Assembly (NCBI GenBank): GCA_002150815.3
Contig: NDFF03000001.1
Coordinates: 868,001-932,000 of the forward strand
DNA length: 64,000 bases
Origin: Grammothele lineata
Lineage: Eukaryota; Basidiomycota; Agaricomycetes; Polyporales; Polyporaceae
Reading direction: 5' to 3'
Shown here: positions 46,201 through 59,034 of the stretch, one piece after another
Numbering within the stretch: the first letter of the stretch is position 1
Layout: every line of letters begins with the position of its first letter
The notes under the pieces: generated by a model
Told to the model about the DNA's origin: nothing
Databases searched by the model: none
The model's input: the letters and a program-made list of their open reading frames with translations, nothing else
Made by a program: the position numbers and the translations under genes

Positions 46201-49200
46201 TATGCTTACTCTAAAAATTTCGCCAGCCTACTGAGCCATATTCGATCAGACCACTCTGTCGCGTTTCGTCGCATGGATGAACGGTCTCAGCATCTTCCAG
46301 ATCAAGGTGTCCAACAAATACACTGGCGACGATTTCGATGAGGACCTCAGAACAGTTCTCCGCCGCGCCGGTTGCAAGGGAGAAAAGATTTGCTTCATTA
46401 TGGACGAGTCCAACGTTCTCGACTCCGGTTTCCTCGAGCGTATGAACACGCTGCTTGCCAACGCCGAGGTTCCCGGTCTGTTCGAAGGGGATGAACACTC
46501 TGCACTTATGACGGCTTGCAAGGAGGGCTCTCAGCGCGACGGTCTCATGCTCGACTCCCATGAGGAGTTGTACCGCTGGTTCACTCAGCAAGTCGCCAAG
46601 AACCTCCACGTCGTCTTCACCATGAATCCTCCTGAGAATGGTCTCGCCTCTCGTGCCGCCACTTCTCCCGCTCTGTTCAATCGTTGCGTGCTCGATTGGT
46701 TCGGCGATTGGTCCGACCAGGCATTCTACCAGGTCGGCATGGAATTCACGAACACTCTGGACCTGGATCTACCTTCCTACGCTCCTCCTACAATGTTCCC
46801 TATCGCATACCGCGATCTCTCCATGCCACCCACCCATCGTGCCGCGGTCGTCAACGGGCTCGTTCATGTCCATCAGTCCATGCACCAGATCAACCAACGT
46901 CTCAGTAGGCGGCAAGGGCGTTACAACTACGTGACCCCGCGCCACTACCTCGATTTGTGAGTTTACCGTCTCTGCGCAAACGCTGATCAGACGCTCAGTC
47001 GCTAATACACTTTCATAGCATCAACCACTATGTCCGTCTACACAACGAGAAGCGCGAAGAGCTCGAGGAACAGCAGCGCCATCTGCACGTTGGTCTCGAC
47101 AAACTCCGTGACACCGTCGAGCAGGTGGAAGAGCTACGGAAGAGTCTCGCTATTAAACGTTCACAGCTGGAGGCGAAGAACGCTGAGGCCAACGAGAAGC
47201 TCAAGCGGATGGTGGCGGATCAGCAGGAAGCCGAACAGAAGAAAGCGGCGTCAATCGAGATTCAAACTGCTTTGGCTCAGCAGGACGAGCACATCAAGCA
47301 GCGCCGGGAGATTGTCATGGCGGATCTCGCTGATGCTGAGCCCGCCGTCCTTGATGCTCAGTCAGCTGTCAGTAATATCAAGCGCCAGCATCTCCAGGAG
47401 GTCCGTACCATGGCCAACCCGCCCGAAGCCGTTAAGTTAGCAATGGAGTCTGTCTGCACTCTACTTGGCCACAAGATCGACAGCTGGCGGACGGTCCAAG
47501 GTATCATCCGTCGCGACGACTTTATCCAGCGCATCGTCAACTACGACACCGCCAACCAGATGACGAAGCAACTACGCGATGCCATGAAGCGCGACTTCCT
47601 CAGTCGCCCGTCGTACAACTTTGAGACCGTCCAGCGTGCCAGTAAGGCTTGTGGTCCTCTCGTCAAGTGGGCCATTGCCCAAGTCCGCTTCTCCGAGATC
47701 TTGGACAAGGTCGAGCCCCTTCGCAATGAGGTGCAGTCACTAGAGGATCAGGCCGAACAGACGAAGCAGCAAGCTCAGATGATGGTCACGATGATCGCTG
47801 AGCTGGAGCAGAGTATTGAGCGGTACAAGGAGGAATATGCTGGCCTCATCCGTGAAACCGAGGCGATCAAGGCGGAAATGGAGCGCGTAGAGAGCAAGGT
47901 CGACCGGAGTATGAAGCTGCTGGAGAGTTTGTCATCGGAGAAGGTCCGCTGGGAATCTGGAAGCCGCACTTTCGACACGGAGATGGGCACCATTGTGGGC
48001 GATGTGCTGCTCTCAGCGGCGTTCCTTGCCTACGCCGGTTTCTTCGACCAACAATATCGTGAGATGATGTGGCAAGAGTGGTCAACACATCTTTCCGAGG
48101 CCGGTGTCAAGTTTAAGGCAGAACTCTCCCTCCCTGAGTACCTATCCACTGCAGACGACCGACTCAACTGGCAGTCGAAGTCGCTCCCTTCCGACAACCT
48201 TTGCACCGAGAATGCTATTATGATCAAGCGCTACAGCCGTTACCCACTCATCATCGATCCAACAGGCCAAGCAACCACGTTCTTGCTCAACGAGTACAAG
48301 GATCGCAAGATCACGGTCACGAGTTTCCTGGACGAAGCCTTCCTCAAGGTGCTCGAGAGCGCTCTGCGGTTCGGCAACACCCTCCTTATTCAAGACGTGG
48401 AGCATCTCGACCCCATCCTCAACCCCGTACTCAACAGGGAGATTCGTCGCACTGGCGGCCGTGTTCTGATTCGCCTCGGCAGCCAGGACATCGACTTCTC
48501 TCCTTCCTTCACTATGTTCCTTGCCACTCGGGATCCTTCCGTAGAATTCTCCCCAGATATTTGCAGTCGTGTCACTTTCGTCAACTTCACCATGACTAGG
48601 AGCAGTCTGCAGAGTCAATCATTGGATCAGGTCCTTAAAGTCGAGCGTCCGGATACCGAGCGCAAGCGCACGGATTTGATGAAGATGCAAGGCGAGTTCC
48701 GTCTTCGTCTGCGCACTCTAGAGAAGTTGCTCCTCCAAGCTCTCAATGAGTCCTCTGGCAACATCCTCGACGACGACAAAGTCATCAACACACTGGAGAC
48801 ACTCAAACGTGAGGCTGCCGAGATCACTCGCAAGGTCGAAGAGACGGACATCGTCATGAAGGAAGTCGAAGAAGTCACTGCCGAATATCTACCCCTCGCT
48901 CAGGCATGCAGCGCTGTCTTCTTCGTCCTGGAGCAGCTCAACCTCGTCAACCACTTCTATCAATTCTCCCTCCGTTTCTTCCTCGATATCTTCGACTTCG
49001 TCCTTCTTCACAACCCGAACCTTCGAAGCGTCACAGATTACGCAAAGCGCAGGGAGATCCTAATGAACGACTTGTTCCTGGTCGTCTTCAAGAGAACCTC
49101 ACGTGCTCTTCTTCACCGCGATCACGTCATGCTTGCTGTCTCCCTTGCCCAAGTGAAGTTGCGTGGCGCCGAGGACATTGCCGACGAGTTAGAGTTCTTC

Positions 49201-51580
49201 CTAGAGAGCGGGGATGGTGCAGTCGCCGCCAATACCGATAGCCTGCAAACAACCATCCTCACGGCGGACCAGGCACAACGCCTAGTCACGTTCGCGAAAA
49301 CGCCCATGTTCAAGCCTGTACTAACTCACATCACGGAACATGAGGATGAGTGGATTCCCTTCCTGGAGTCCACCACTCCTGAAACCTCCATTCCAAAGGC
49401 ATGGGACCCTAGCACGCGTACGTATGCTTCACTCACCTCTAGGAATTTATCGACTGAATATTTCTGCCAGCGGCGGTTGAGGCCGTTCGGGACATGACGG
49501 TCATCAAGTGCTTGCGTCCGGACCGCCTCTTGCAATCGACAGCCGCCTTTGTGCGGACTGTGTTCCAGACAGATATCGCTGCGGAGGCTGCGTATGAACT
49601 TGGGCAAATTGTTGCTGACGAAATCCAACCGGCGACACCTCTGGCTCTCGTCTCTGTGCCAGGCTACGATGCCAGTTACCGCGTGGAGAACCTAGTGCAA
49701 AATACCGGCTCCCGTTGCGCGTCGGTCGCGATGGGTTCGCAAGAAGGGTTCACGCTGGCAGACCAGGCCGTCGCGATGGCTGCTCGCCAAGGCTCGTGGG
49801 TACTGCTCAAGAACGTTCACTTGGCGCCTTCGTGGCTAGGGCAGCTGGAGAAGAAGCTTCAGACTCTTAACCCTCACAAGAACTTCCGCCTGTTCCTTAC
49901 CATGGAGGCCAACCCGAGCATCCCCGTGAACATCCTCCGCCAATCTCGTATCCTCATGAACGAGCCTCCTCCGGGTATCAAGGCCAACCTCTCAGATTCC
50001 CTTCGCGGTATCTCGTCGAACCGTCTCACCCAGGGTCCTGCGGAGAAAGTCCGTCTGTACTTCCTGCTCGCGTGGTTCCACGCCGTGGTGCAGGAGCGTC
50101 TACGCTACGTCCCTCTTGGATGGAGTAAGACCTACGACTTCAATGACTCGGATATGGCGGCTGCCTTCGTCACGATCGACACCTGGCTCAACAGCGTCGC
50201 AAAGGGTCGCGCGAACGTCGACCCCGCTGTGATCCCTTGGGACGCCATCCGTACCCTCGTCAAGCAGTCCGTGTACGGAGGTCGTGTGGACAGCGACTTC
50301 GACCAGAGGATTGTGGACGCGTTTGTTGACGGGCTCTTCACGCCGAATGCATATAACGTCGACTTTGACCTCGTCCCCAGCGTCACCGGCCAGAAGGTCC
50401 TCGCGGTGCCTGATGGGACCAAGCTCGAGCACTTCCTGACCTGGGTGCAGCAGCTTCCTGACAGGGAGCCGCCGTCATGGCTGAGTCTTCCTCCTACTGC
50501 GGAGCGCGTCATCGCTATCGCACAAGGTACGTCTCGCACGATTCACTCCGTTGGTTTTCATATCTGACGCCCTCTCAGGGAACGAGCTCCTTGGCAAGCT
50601 CCGTAAGATGCGTATGTTGGCCGACGATGAGGACGAAGCGACTCCAAGCGCCGGTCCGTCACAAGGGCAGGCGTCCCAGCAGCCTGCCTGGATGCGGAAC
50701 CTCCACGAACGCTGCAAAGAGTGGCTCCAACAGCTGCCCGGCAACTTCCACACGCTGCAGAAGCAGAGCGCCGAGCACTCGGACCCGCTATACCGCCTCT
50801 TCTTCCGCGAAGGTAGTATAGGAAGCAAACTCCTGTCGCAAGTCCGCCGGGACCTCAGTGACGTCGTCAAAGTTTGCGAAGGCGCGCTCAAGCAGACGAA
50901 CCACCTGCGCACGTTGATGAGCTCGCTGACGAAGGGTACGTCCACACGGTGCACCCGCTTTCTAATGCCGCTAACACCCGCCCGAAGGCACCATCCCCAC
51001 GCACTGGCGCCAGTACAAGGTGCACAGGGCCATGGGCGTGTCCGAGTGGATCTCGAACTTCGCGCGGCGCCTCGCGCAGCTCGATAACATCGCGACGCTC
51101 GACAACCTCTCCAACGTCGAGGTCTGGCTCGGCGGCCTCTTCTTCCCTGAGGCGTACATCACCGCCACCCGCCAGGCGGTCGCGCACCGTAAGCGCTGGA
51201 GTTTGGAGACCCTTCGCCTCGAGCTCGATATCGAGAAGGTCAACGACCCGGGCGCGTTCATCGTCGATGGTAAGTTTTTCATTTCCCTCACCCGCCGACG
51301 CGCTCCGGCGTTAATATCGCTCTTCTTTGCAGGACTCGTGCTGGAGGGCGCCGCCTGGGACACGGACAAGCTCGTGCTGAACGACGGGGAGACGGTCCGG
51401 CTCGGGCCGTCGCAGATCCGCTGGGTGCAGTCAGAGGAGACCGCGGCGAGCCGCGTCAACCTGCCCGTGTACCTCAACAGCGACCGGAGCGACGTCATGT
51501 TCACGATCGACCTGCCGTTCGACGCTGCCGCGGGTGCGCTGGTCGCGACGCGCGCCGTCTGCTTGACTGCGGGCGGTTAA
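40265..51580 (+). CDS. dhc2: Cytoplasmic dynein heavy chain, motor half (Dhc2)
   Basis: Minus-end microtubule motor for nuclear migration and organelle transport. Exons: 40265-40354, 40415-40661, 40734-41298, 41347-41431, 41487-41581, 41632-41711, 41764-41823, 41876-42988, 43042-43750, 43801-44256, 44311-46195, 46250-46956, 47019-49417, 49471-50526, 50579-50935, 50988-51269 and 51333-51580; 3477 residues. It starts at the end of the tail ([17 protein letters not shown]). It then has the linker, AAA1 with GPAGTGKTES (Lys780), AAA2 GPSGSGKS (Lys1080), AAA3 GPPGSGKT (Lys1453), AAA4 GVSGSGKTT (Lys1795), the coiled-coil stalk with microtubule-binding domain (about 2050-2350), AAA5-6 and the C-terminal domain. 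All four P-loops are intact. The ~1100-residue dimerisation/cargo tail is absent and cannot fit upstream. This matches the Dhc1/Dhc2 split known in Agaricomycetes. Start 40265 is the first in-frame ATG. Confidence 0.93.
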
Positions 51581-51886
51581 GCGGCTGCGGGGTGCGTGTA
51601 GATTCTAAGTCGGGATTTTCCGAGATTATTGGCTGCTTGCTGGTTGTTGGATAGAGAGAGAAGACGGATCCGGAGCACGCGTATATGCATACATACCCTC
51701 GCATCTCAAGACGTACCATACATACCTTCCTTTTTGCTCATGTGTCCACTAGCTAATGCCTAATGAACGTTACGATCACTTTTGATGGCTCAGTTTTCGG
51801 TGCCACCTGCTGCTTTAATGACTTTGCTTTCTTGGTATTCGGCTGCTAGTTGCTACATTGGGGAACAACACTTCTTTAACTCGCAA
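51581..51886. other. Convergent 3' region of dhc2 and THR1
   Basis: 306 bp between two stop codons on opposite strands; holds both 3' ends. AT-rich at 51600-51780. No gene. Confidence 0.5.
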
Positions 51887-53089
51887 TCAGGGTTTTTGTT
51901 CTACAACACTGCCTCCTCCGACCTCAAGGACCTTCCAGTCAACCTCGATACCGTGCGTTTGGAAAATTTTGCGGGCGTCCTCCGCAATCGCCTCGAAGCC
52001 GCCGGTGGCCAGGGCGAGGATGGTGGGTCCGGCACCGGAGAGGCAGATTCCGAGAAGCCCGGGATGTGTGGAGGGCGTGATGTTGTTCGTCACCTCCGGC
52101 AAGCCAGGGATCTGCATGCATGAGTAAATATGACGCTATAGCGCTAAGGTAGATGCGCAGACGAACCAGTGTTTTACGGTAAGGCTGATGGACACGATCT
52201 TTCATTGCTTCGTAGATGAGCTCAGGATCCGGAGGCGTCTGGGCGAGAGCCGTGGTAAGGACCGCTAACCGCTGGAGGTTGAAGACCTGGGACGACAAGT
52301 GAGCCCACGACCGGCCGGGAACGGGTAGGAAGGGCATCGTACCAGATCCTTGCGTGAGTACTCGGCGGGCAAGACGCTGCGCGCCTTCGCGGTGCTGAGC
52401 TCGAAGCGCGGGATGATCGCGAGCGCCTTGATAGACTCGGACCAGCCGAAGCGGACGAAGTCGCCGATGCCGAGGGGCGGCTGGGGCGGGTCCGTGCCCC
52501 AGTCCTCGCCGGCGTCGGGCGGGTACTCGGGGAGAACCTCAGAGAGGGGCACGCTCGCGGCCTCGGTCGCGGCGGGGTCGAGCTCGCGGAGGTAGGAGCC
52601 GACGAAACCGCCGACGAGCGCGGCGGTGACGTTGTCTGGATGGCGCTCGACCATGAGGCAGAAGTCGAGGACGCGTTCGCGAGGGAGCGCTAGGCCACCG
52701 AGAGCGTCACCGAGGAGGACGCCCGCGACGACAGCGGCGCCGGACGAGCCGAGCCCACGCCCGAAGGGGATCTCGTTTGCGCAGTGCAGGGAGAGGTTGG
52801 AGGGGAAGCGAGGCACGCCGTGACAGCGCAGGACGTAGAGCGCGACGCGGGTGGTGAGATTCTTGTAAGCGTCGAGCGGGACCTCGTCCGCGCCCTCGCC
52901 GGAGTAGGTGATCAGCGGCGGGCGGGGCGGGTCATCATCGGTCGGTGATGAGACGGTGACGGTGAGAGTGAGGAAGAGCGAGAGGGAGAGGCCGACAACG
53001 TCGAAGCCTGGGCCGATGTTTGCCGAGGTGGCGGGGACGCGGATGGTGAATGAGCGAGAGGAGTGAGGGTGAGAGTCAATGGCAGACAT
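51887..53089 (-). CDS. THR1: Homoserine kinase
   Basis: Phosphorylates L-homoserine with ATP, the step before threonine synthase; cytosolic. Exons (minus) 52343-53089, 52167-52286 and 51887-52111, both introns phase 0, give 363 residues (yeast Thr1 is 357). It is a GHMP kinase: the N-terminal block VPATSANIGPGFDVVGLSLS, the ATP-binding loop PFGRGLGSSGAAV (residues 108-120), ERHPDNVTAALVGGFV, VFNLQRLAVLTTAL, DRVHQPYRKTL, and the C-terminal LGICLSGAGPTILAL. The start at 53089 gives MSAIDSHPH. An upstream in-frame ATG (53170) would add 27 residues, but the family core begins soon after the chosen start. Convergent with dhc2. Confidence 0.95.
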
Positions 53090-56000
53090 CGTACATCCAC
53101 TCCCGGCGCCTAATGACACGAAGACGAGAGCGCCTCTTGGCATATTTGCGGCGTGACTCATCTCATCCAACCACCCATGGCCACGCCCTAGACCGAGTGC
53201 TCAGGCGCTGCCCCAAAATTAGTTCCCATTCATCAAAGAACACGATGTGGACTTTCCACGCCGCACGTTACTTACACATCCGCCGAGTCCCGACGCATGC
53301 TTCGACGGCGATGTTCCGGAGCACTGGTAACTTGCCTGATACAAACAGAACTTTGGGTCCGGACCTTGAAGTCAAAGCTTGAAGGAGCATATTAGGGTTA
53401 CGAAGTAAAGGTGAGTTTGTCTATGCATGGACCCTGCCTGGCTGACACCACGATTGCTGCTGACGCTCCTATGCAGGGTCAGAAGGGGCCAGATCCCCTC
53501 GGCACGCTGTGTTCTCCGACGGAAGCAGCTTTCGATGGAGGAAGGCCCGAAGGCCCGCTGGTCGCCCGACGCCGAGAACTCGGACCGAGGCTCTGATCTA
53601 CATATTGCTTCTTGACAGGTGAGGACAGTCCGTGTGTGGTCCATCCCCCGGTCTTCGCATGAGGCGCCGACTTCCACATAACGGGAAGAACCGGTGACCC
53701 AAGGTCACTGCTGCACACAGCAAATTTATTCCAATCGACAGCACTCGGCTGCTCGGACGTGGGTAAACCCTCGACGCACGCACTCCGGTAGGTTAATGTA
53801 TACGGCCGTGAGAAGTTATATGGACTGTATTTCTTATACGTGAAGGTGGGAATTCGATAGGAAAAAAGGAACTTTGCAATGTGCAAGACATTGATCCTCG
53901 TGCCCTGGGTAGATTGAAGTGCAAAACGGCTGGCCTCGTCTTTGTCTCGGCCGAGGAGACCGGGCTCACTTCGCAACGACTTCTTCTATGCACGCGGCTG
54001 GACTCGGTCGGTACGATCGGCCGGATTCTCCGGAATACATCCGGGTTAGCCTTGTGTACTCCGCGGACGGCGACAAGGGCCAACAAACCCAACGCTTCAA
54101 TATCAACTTCTCCAAGCTGCCATCTTTGGGGCTCCGGCGTGGCTTCCTCAACTGTCGTCAACGATGCATCACCGCATAGATGAGTATCCGCCACCGGGAG
54201 TCTGATTTTACAAAGCATCAGCCTTCACAGATCTCAGGCAAATGGCATTCGCTCGCCGTGATCTTCCGCGACTGTCGCCGTTGCGTTCACTCGGGAGTAT
54301 TCCACCTCCATGGCGCTTGCCCCTTAACGCCATGACGCTCTGGGAAGCCAGGATCCGAAGCCAAGTACGAGGATGGAAGCACCGACCTGGGCCACCAACT
54401 CATGTGTCAGGCAGGAGTATAATATTTCTGTGTCTCAGCCGGAACTGAAGCCGAGCGAGCGATTGCTTCCTATGCATTGGCACTGGCCGCCGCAGTTGGG
54501 AAAATCTTTAGCCGCTTGCGGCGTGTGGAATAGATGGGCAGTTGGGAGCCTGCCAGGAATGGGACGGACATCGGCCCTCCGCACAACGGAGGGGTGAAGC
54601 CGCTCAGTTTCTGACTCGGTTTGCTCGTTGCTTTGGTTCAGGGCAGGTTCATGATCACTTTGATGCCGCGCACAACGGCTCGCGGAGAGGGATTTCCACG
54701 GCCACACGACCCATGTCCTTCTGCATTCCACTCACAGCTGTTAGGGAGATCGAGCCGATGACTACCACATCCATACGGTGGCTCTCTGCGGGGCCGATTG
54801 TCCGGCAAGGTTCGACGTTGGCCAGTTTGTCATTGAACGACGAACACTTCCGTGCCCCCCTCCTTTCTGCCCGTTCGCTCACACGACCATGTCTTCCCTC
54901 TTCTTGAATGCGTTACTTCGAAGCTTACACACGAACACGATTGCGCTCTACAAGAACTTTACATTCTGCTAGAAGAGGTCACGTCAAGGGCACTGTGGAG
55001 TGTCGTCCGACGGTACGTTTGCTCGACCTTCAATGTACCAGTGGTATTCCTAGCGGACCTCTCTCCCGCACGTGTACTTTCGTTTCACTCCAGCCAACAT
55101 TGAAACACACATCTCACCATTTTGTGAGCACCTCTACCTGCTTACCGGGAGAGCTCGCCGGCTAACACAGCGCCAGAAAGATGAAGATCATATGCGTGAA
55201 TAGCGGCTGAAGTGTTTATTAGATATGATGGTCGAGGGGGGAGAGCCGTAGCAGACAACGTTATGTGCCCAGTGGATCTCAGGCCTAGTGCATGCGATTG
55301 GTAGCAGGAGAAAGAGGGTTAAGCTATCTTCCGGAGGGATGAGTAGCATAACGCAGGAATATTTCTGGGGGTGAATACCAAAGGTTCTATTCGCTTCCTG
55401 GCAGAGGGCGATGAGTCGTCCGCGCGGGTAGCGTCGTTTCACGCGAGCGTGTGACGTCGGTTTACAGTCATCTCGGAGGTTTGTTTTTCGCGGCTCTGTA
55501 CTCGGGGTCGTAGCTTAAGGTTCCAGGAGATCTCGAGCGGCTGAACCTCTTTTTTCAAGGTTCGCCGCCGTCACTAAAAGCTTGAGGGGCGTTTACTTAA
55601 TGTAGCCGGACAAATGAGGAGGAAGCTGAAGGGCGGTACTTTTCAATCCTCCCCCCTTCCAGCCCCCACGATGCCACCTCAGCGGTCCGAGAGTAGCCAG
55701 TCGGCTACTATTGGGCATCAATACACGGGTGATCGGCTCCTTAAGCCTTGAGTCAAATTATCCGGACTTCTCGTCACCGCAAACAACGAGGATGACAGCT
55801 GTGAGGCTCTTCAAGGCAATGCACGCGAGCTAAACCAAATCGAAGGACGACGGCCCTGGATTCTGTCAGGAGACAGACGGTCTCCAAGGCCGATGGCCGT
55901 GGGTGAAGAGCTCTCCGCGAGTGTCGTAAACCGCTGCAACAGATACAAGAGCTTATAACAAGGCCACGGTTAGATGGATTTACGAAGCGTACCTTCAGAG

Positions 56001-57724
56001 GGAAAATAAGTTGTACCCATCTCCTGTGATGAGAGCGAAGATTTTACGGTGCGTTCTCATCCACCCCTCGCCGTAATTCCGCGGTTAAGCCGGGTGCAGT
56101 TCGTCTACAATTCCCCTAGCACAAGTCAAGTTCGTCACCGATCCAGAGGCCCGTTGGTGATAATCTGAGGCTCAGAGCTCGCCAGCTGCGTCAGGATGTG
56201 TCCCGGGTTTGACGTAGATGATCGACATGCTGATTTTTTCGCAAAGATGACGCTGGCGAGATGACTGCCAAGACACTCATAGTTGAAACGCATGATGTTA
56301 GAGCTTAGTGGCCCTGCAACTATATACACATGGTCACGTCAGAGCTCTACACCGTACGCCATCCTAGCCGCCCCTCCAGTCCGTGGGGTCGATTCAACGT
56401 CCCGGCTAGGAAGGGCCGGACGATTTTCTATGCGCGTGAGCTGCTGTACGTCCGTGTCGCAATAAAAAATAAAGCTTTGGCGCTCAGACGTGCAGGGTCC
56501 AAGAACCTCCTGGCTAACAGGCGGTACCGGGACCCTCGAGGACGAACACGAGTAGTACTAGCGCGGGACTGCTTGACATCCGAAACGTTAGGCCACCTAC
56601 CGGCCTCACTGCGGGCGCGACATCGACAGAAATCTTGAGAGCCTGCCAGTGAAACCGAAACGAAGATCGAAACTCAGACGGTTCTCTGGAGGAAAATGGA
56701 TGCTCACTCACCGGCGTCTGGTAACGGCATCATTAGCAGGAGGTCTCTGGCCCGTCGATGAACTAAGCGAACAGTGCTGCCGCATTCACTGATCGGCCAT
56801 GAAGGGAGTCCATAAACCTCATCGGGGCTAATCTCAGCTGGCGCGAAGGCGGGGTTTTCTTCGTCGATGCTAAGGGAAGTCAGGGTTCATACAAATTTCA
56901 GGGGAACGGAGTCGACGATGATGAGGTTACGCTTCACAGGTGGCGCATGCCCATTCGAGGAAGTATAGGTCCAGCGGCTAGCGGAGTGTAAAATGTAAAT
57001 CGGAGTCTGAGTGTCATCCCGTCGGATCTCCTTGCCAAGGAGCACGAGTCTTCCAGCATTGTAAAACCACGGAACAAGGCCGATGACCCAACTTAAACGT
57101 CGAAGCGGCGCTGATTATCACCAGGTAAGACAGTTCAGCAGTTCCATGCGAGATTGAATCTTGCGGGTCCACTTGACGCATTGGCCGACCTTCTAACGAA
57201 GCTTGGCGCACTGCCAGCCCACCATTACCAGGCCAAGTTCGCCCTGCCAGAGATGGCATCCACCCGACTCTTCGGCCAGACTGCGGTACGATGAGGATTC
57301 TGTGGCACCGAAGCCACCAGCGGCCTTGCCTCAGGCTGCGGCGTCCAGATTCCGGTCACGCAACCCGGCATTCCTGGCGCAGTACACACGCACCTTTCAT
57401 TTCAGCGAGTTTCTACGCCACCCGCATGTATCTGTTTGCTAAAGGCGCCTTGCTTTACAGCGCCAGCCGCGCAGTCTTGCGCCTCGCGACGGGACTTCCC
57501 CGCTATGGTTGTAGGCCCCTGAATCCAAGTGTAAGTACTCTCGGATCGAGTCAGACTACAGATATAAACGATGCGATGCGCCTCACACTTGACGTATCGC
57601 CGCCCTCAAGAACTCTCTCGCACCCTCGTACTCTACTCTTGATCAAACTTGCAATTGTAAGCTCATAGTGGCTCATTCATGTCCCCTTGGTATTCTGGAG
57701 CATATTTTCTATGGCAGGATCTAA
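53090..57724. other. Gene-poor stretch, nothing recognised
   Basis: About 4.6 kb. Upstream of THR1 for the first few hundred bases; beyond that, frames of 60-165 codons on both strands overlap each other and lack motifs. I found no splice-consistent chain, no LTR-like direct repeat and no tRNA box pair. Decayed mobile elements or rapidly evolving genes could be hidden here. Confidence 0.45.
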
Positions 57725-58738
57725 ATGGACCCAAATGCAACCTCTCAGTGGGATAGTGTGCACATGCCGCAGGCTGACCCTCATTCTCAGCCCTGCGCCC
57801 ACTACGACTACCCACAAAATCTCGAGCACCAAACCAGTCCTGAAGGGTCATTGTGGGACGAATTCCCCGGTTACCTGTGGACTCAGTCGTCCATGGCCTC
57901 TCTCCACATGGTTGAGGGAACTACAACTAATACTTCAGACCGGTTAACCTTCGAACACACAACCCTGTCTCCTATTGACCGTGTTGGTCTTGACATCGCC
58001 ATCACGACTTTCCGGCCTGCACTTGACATGCAGTCTCGTGCTCCGCCCCACCCTAGTCACTTCCCCGCCATCACCACTACGACCGAAGACCCCACAACAA
58101 ACATACAACCTGGGCCACCGAGCGCCAGTCTGACGGTATAATTTTGTTGGTATCGATCCGTATCCTGTTAATTCACAGCTGCCTTTAGGAACTGGCACAG
58201 GCAACATATCACAGTCAACACATTAGACGGAATATTTATCCGCAGCCCTCAATCGATTATGGTGGATTCAGCATCTCTCAAGCTCTCCTATTGAACACTC
58301 GATTTGACGATGCGCTTGACGTCGCGCCGGCCTTCCCAGAAGCCTCGATGGCGGAGAAGATGTCATTCGTCTATATGGTGAGTACCATGACAGGCTTCTA
58401 CGGCTCCGTGCCAAGGCTCACCAGTAACTCCACGTAGTTCGGATTTGCGAGTAATTTCACATTCAAAAAACAACTATACGTGGGCTTCCATCGCTCAGGG
58501 CAGCGCGTCCAGCCGAGCAAACGTCTGCTGGCGAAAAGAGCAGCCCAGGCATTGGTGATGTGTTCGGTGAGTTTTTTAATGTTGACTGGGCTCAGTCGCT
58601 GACCACATGACCCTTGCGCAGGAGGAATTGCGTGGGCAAGGGATTACTTTTCCTTTCCGGATGGAGGATCTCTATCTCTTGTCGATCATGATGGTGACGA
58701 AGGGTACCTTCCAAGCTCGGATTGGGGTTCTCCAATAG
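57725..58738 (+). CDS. Uncharacterised protein, four exons
   Basis: Exons 57725-58135, 58189-58377, 58438-58566 and 58622-58738 give 281 residues. All three introns (52-60 bp) are in phase 0. The first half (1-137) is Pro/Thr/Ser/His-rich and looks disordered. The second half looks like a compact basic, helical domain: SMAEKMSFVYMFGFASNFTF, KKQLYVGFHRSGQRVQPSKR, LLAKRAAQALVMCSEELRGQ, ITFPFRMEDLYLLSIMMVTK. I do not recognise the family. The consistent splicing and the change from disordered to structured composition argue that it is a real gene. No signal peptide or membrane segment is seen. A regulatory or lineage-specific role is possible but cannot be shown. Confidence 0.6.
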
Positions 58739-59034
58739 GTCGTCGCTAAGCGTCCCATAACCTGTATTGTCCTCGGCCGCTTGCAGATTCCGCCCAACTT
58801 AGTTCTACGCAGCATCCCCTTCCCACATCGCCGATAACTAGCCCACGGCGCCGTCGTAGGTTACTGTTCACTCAATACAAGGAATCGAGAAGGAAAGAGT
58901 GGCCCATTAAACATCTCTGCGGTCCATGCAGTTCATTGATATGCTACCGATACATGACAAAGGAGTGACAAGAATATTGAGAGATGCTATGGATACAGAT
59001 GTTCAAGAGAAGGCTCTCGCGCGTCAGCGCATTC

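Noticed and set aside
53479..54218. Minus-strand frames of 140-165 codons
   Set aside because: No domain, biased composition, and overlapping frames on the opposite strand.
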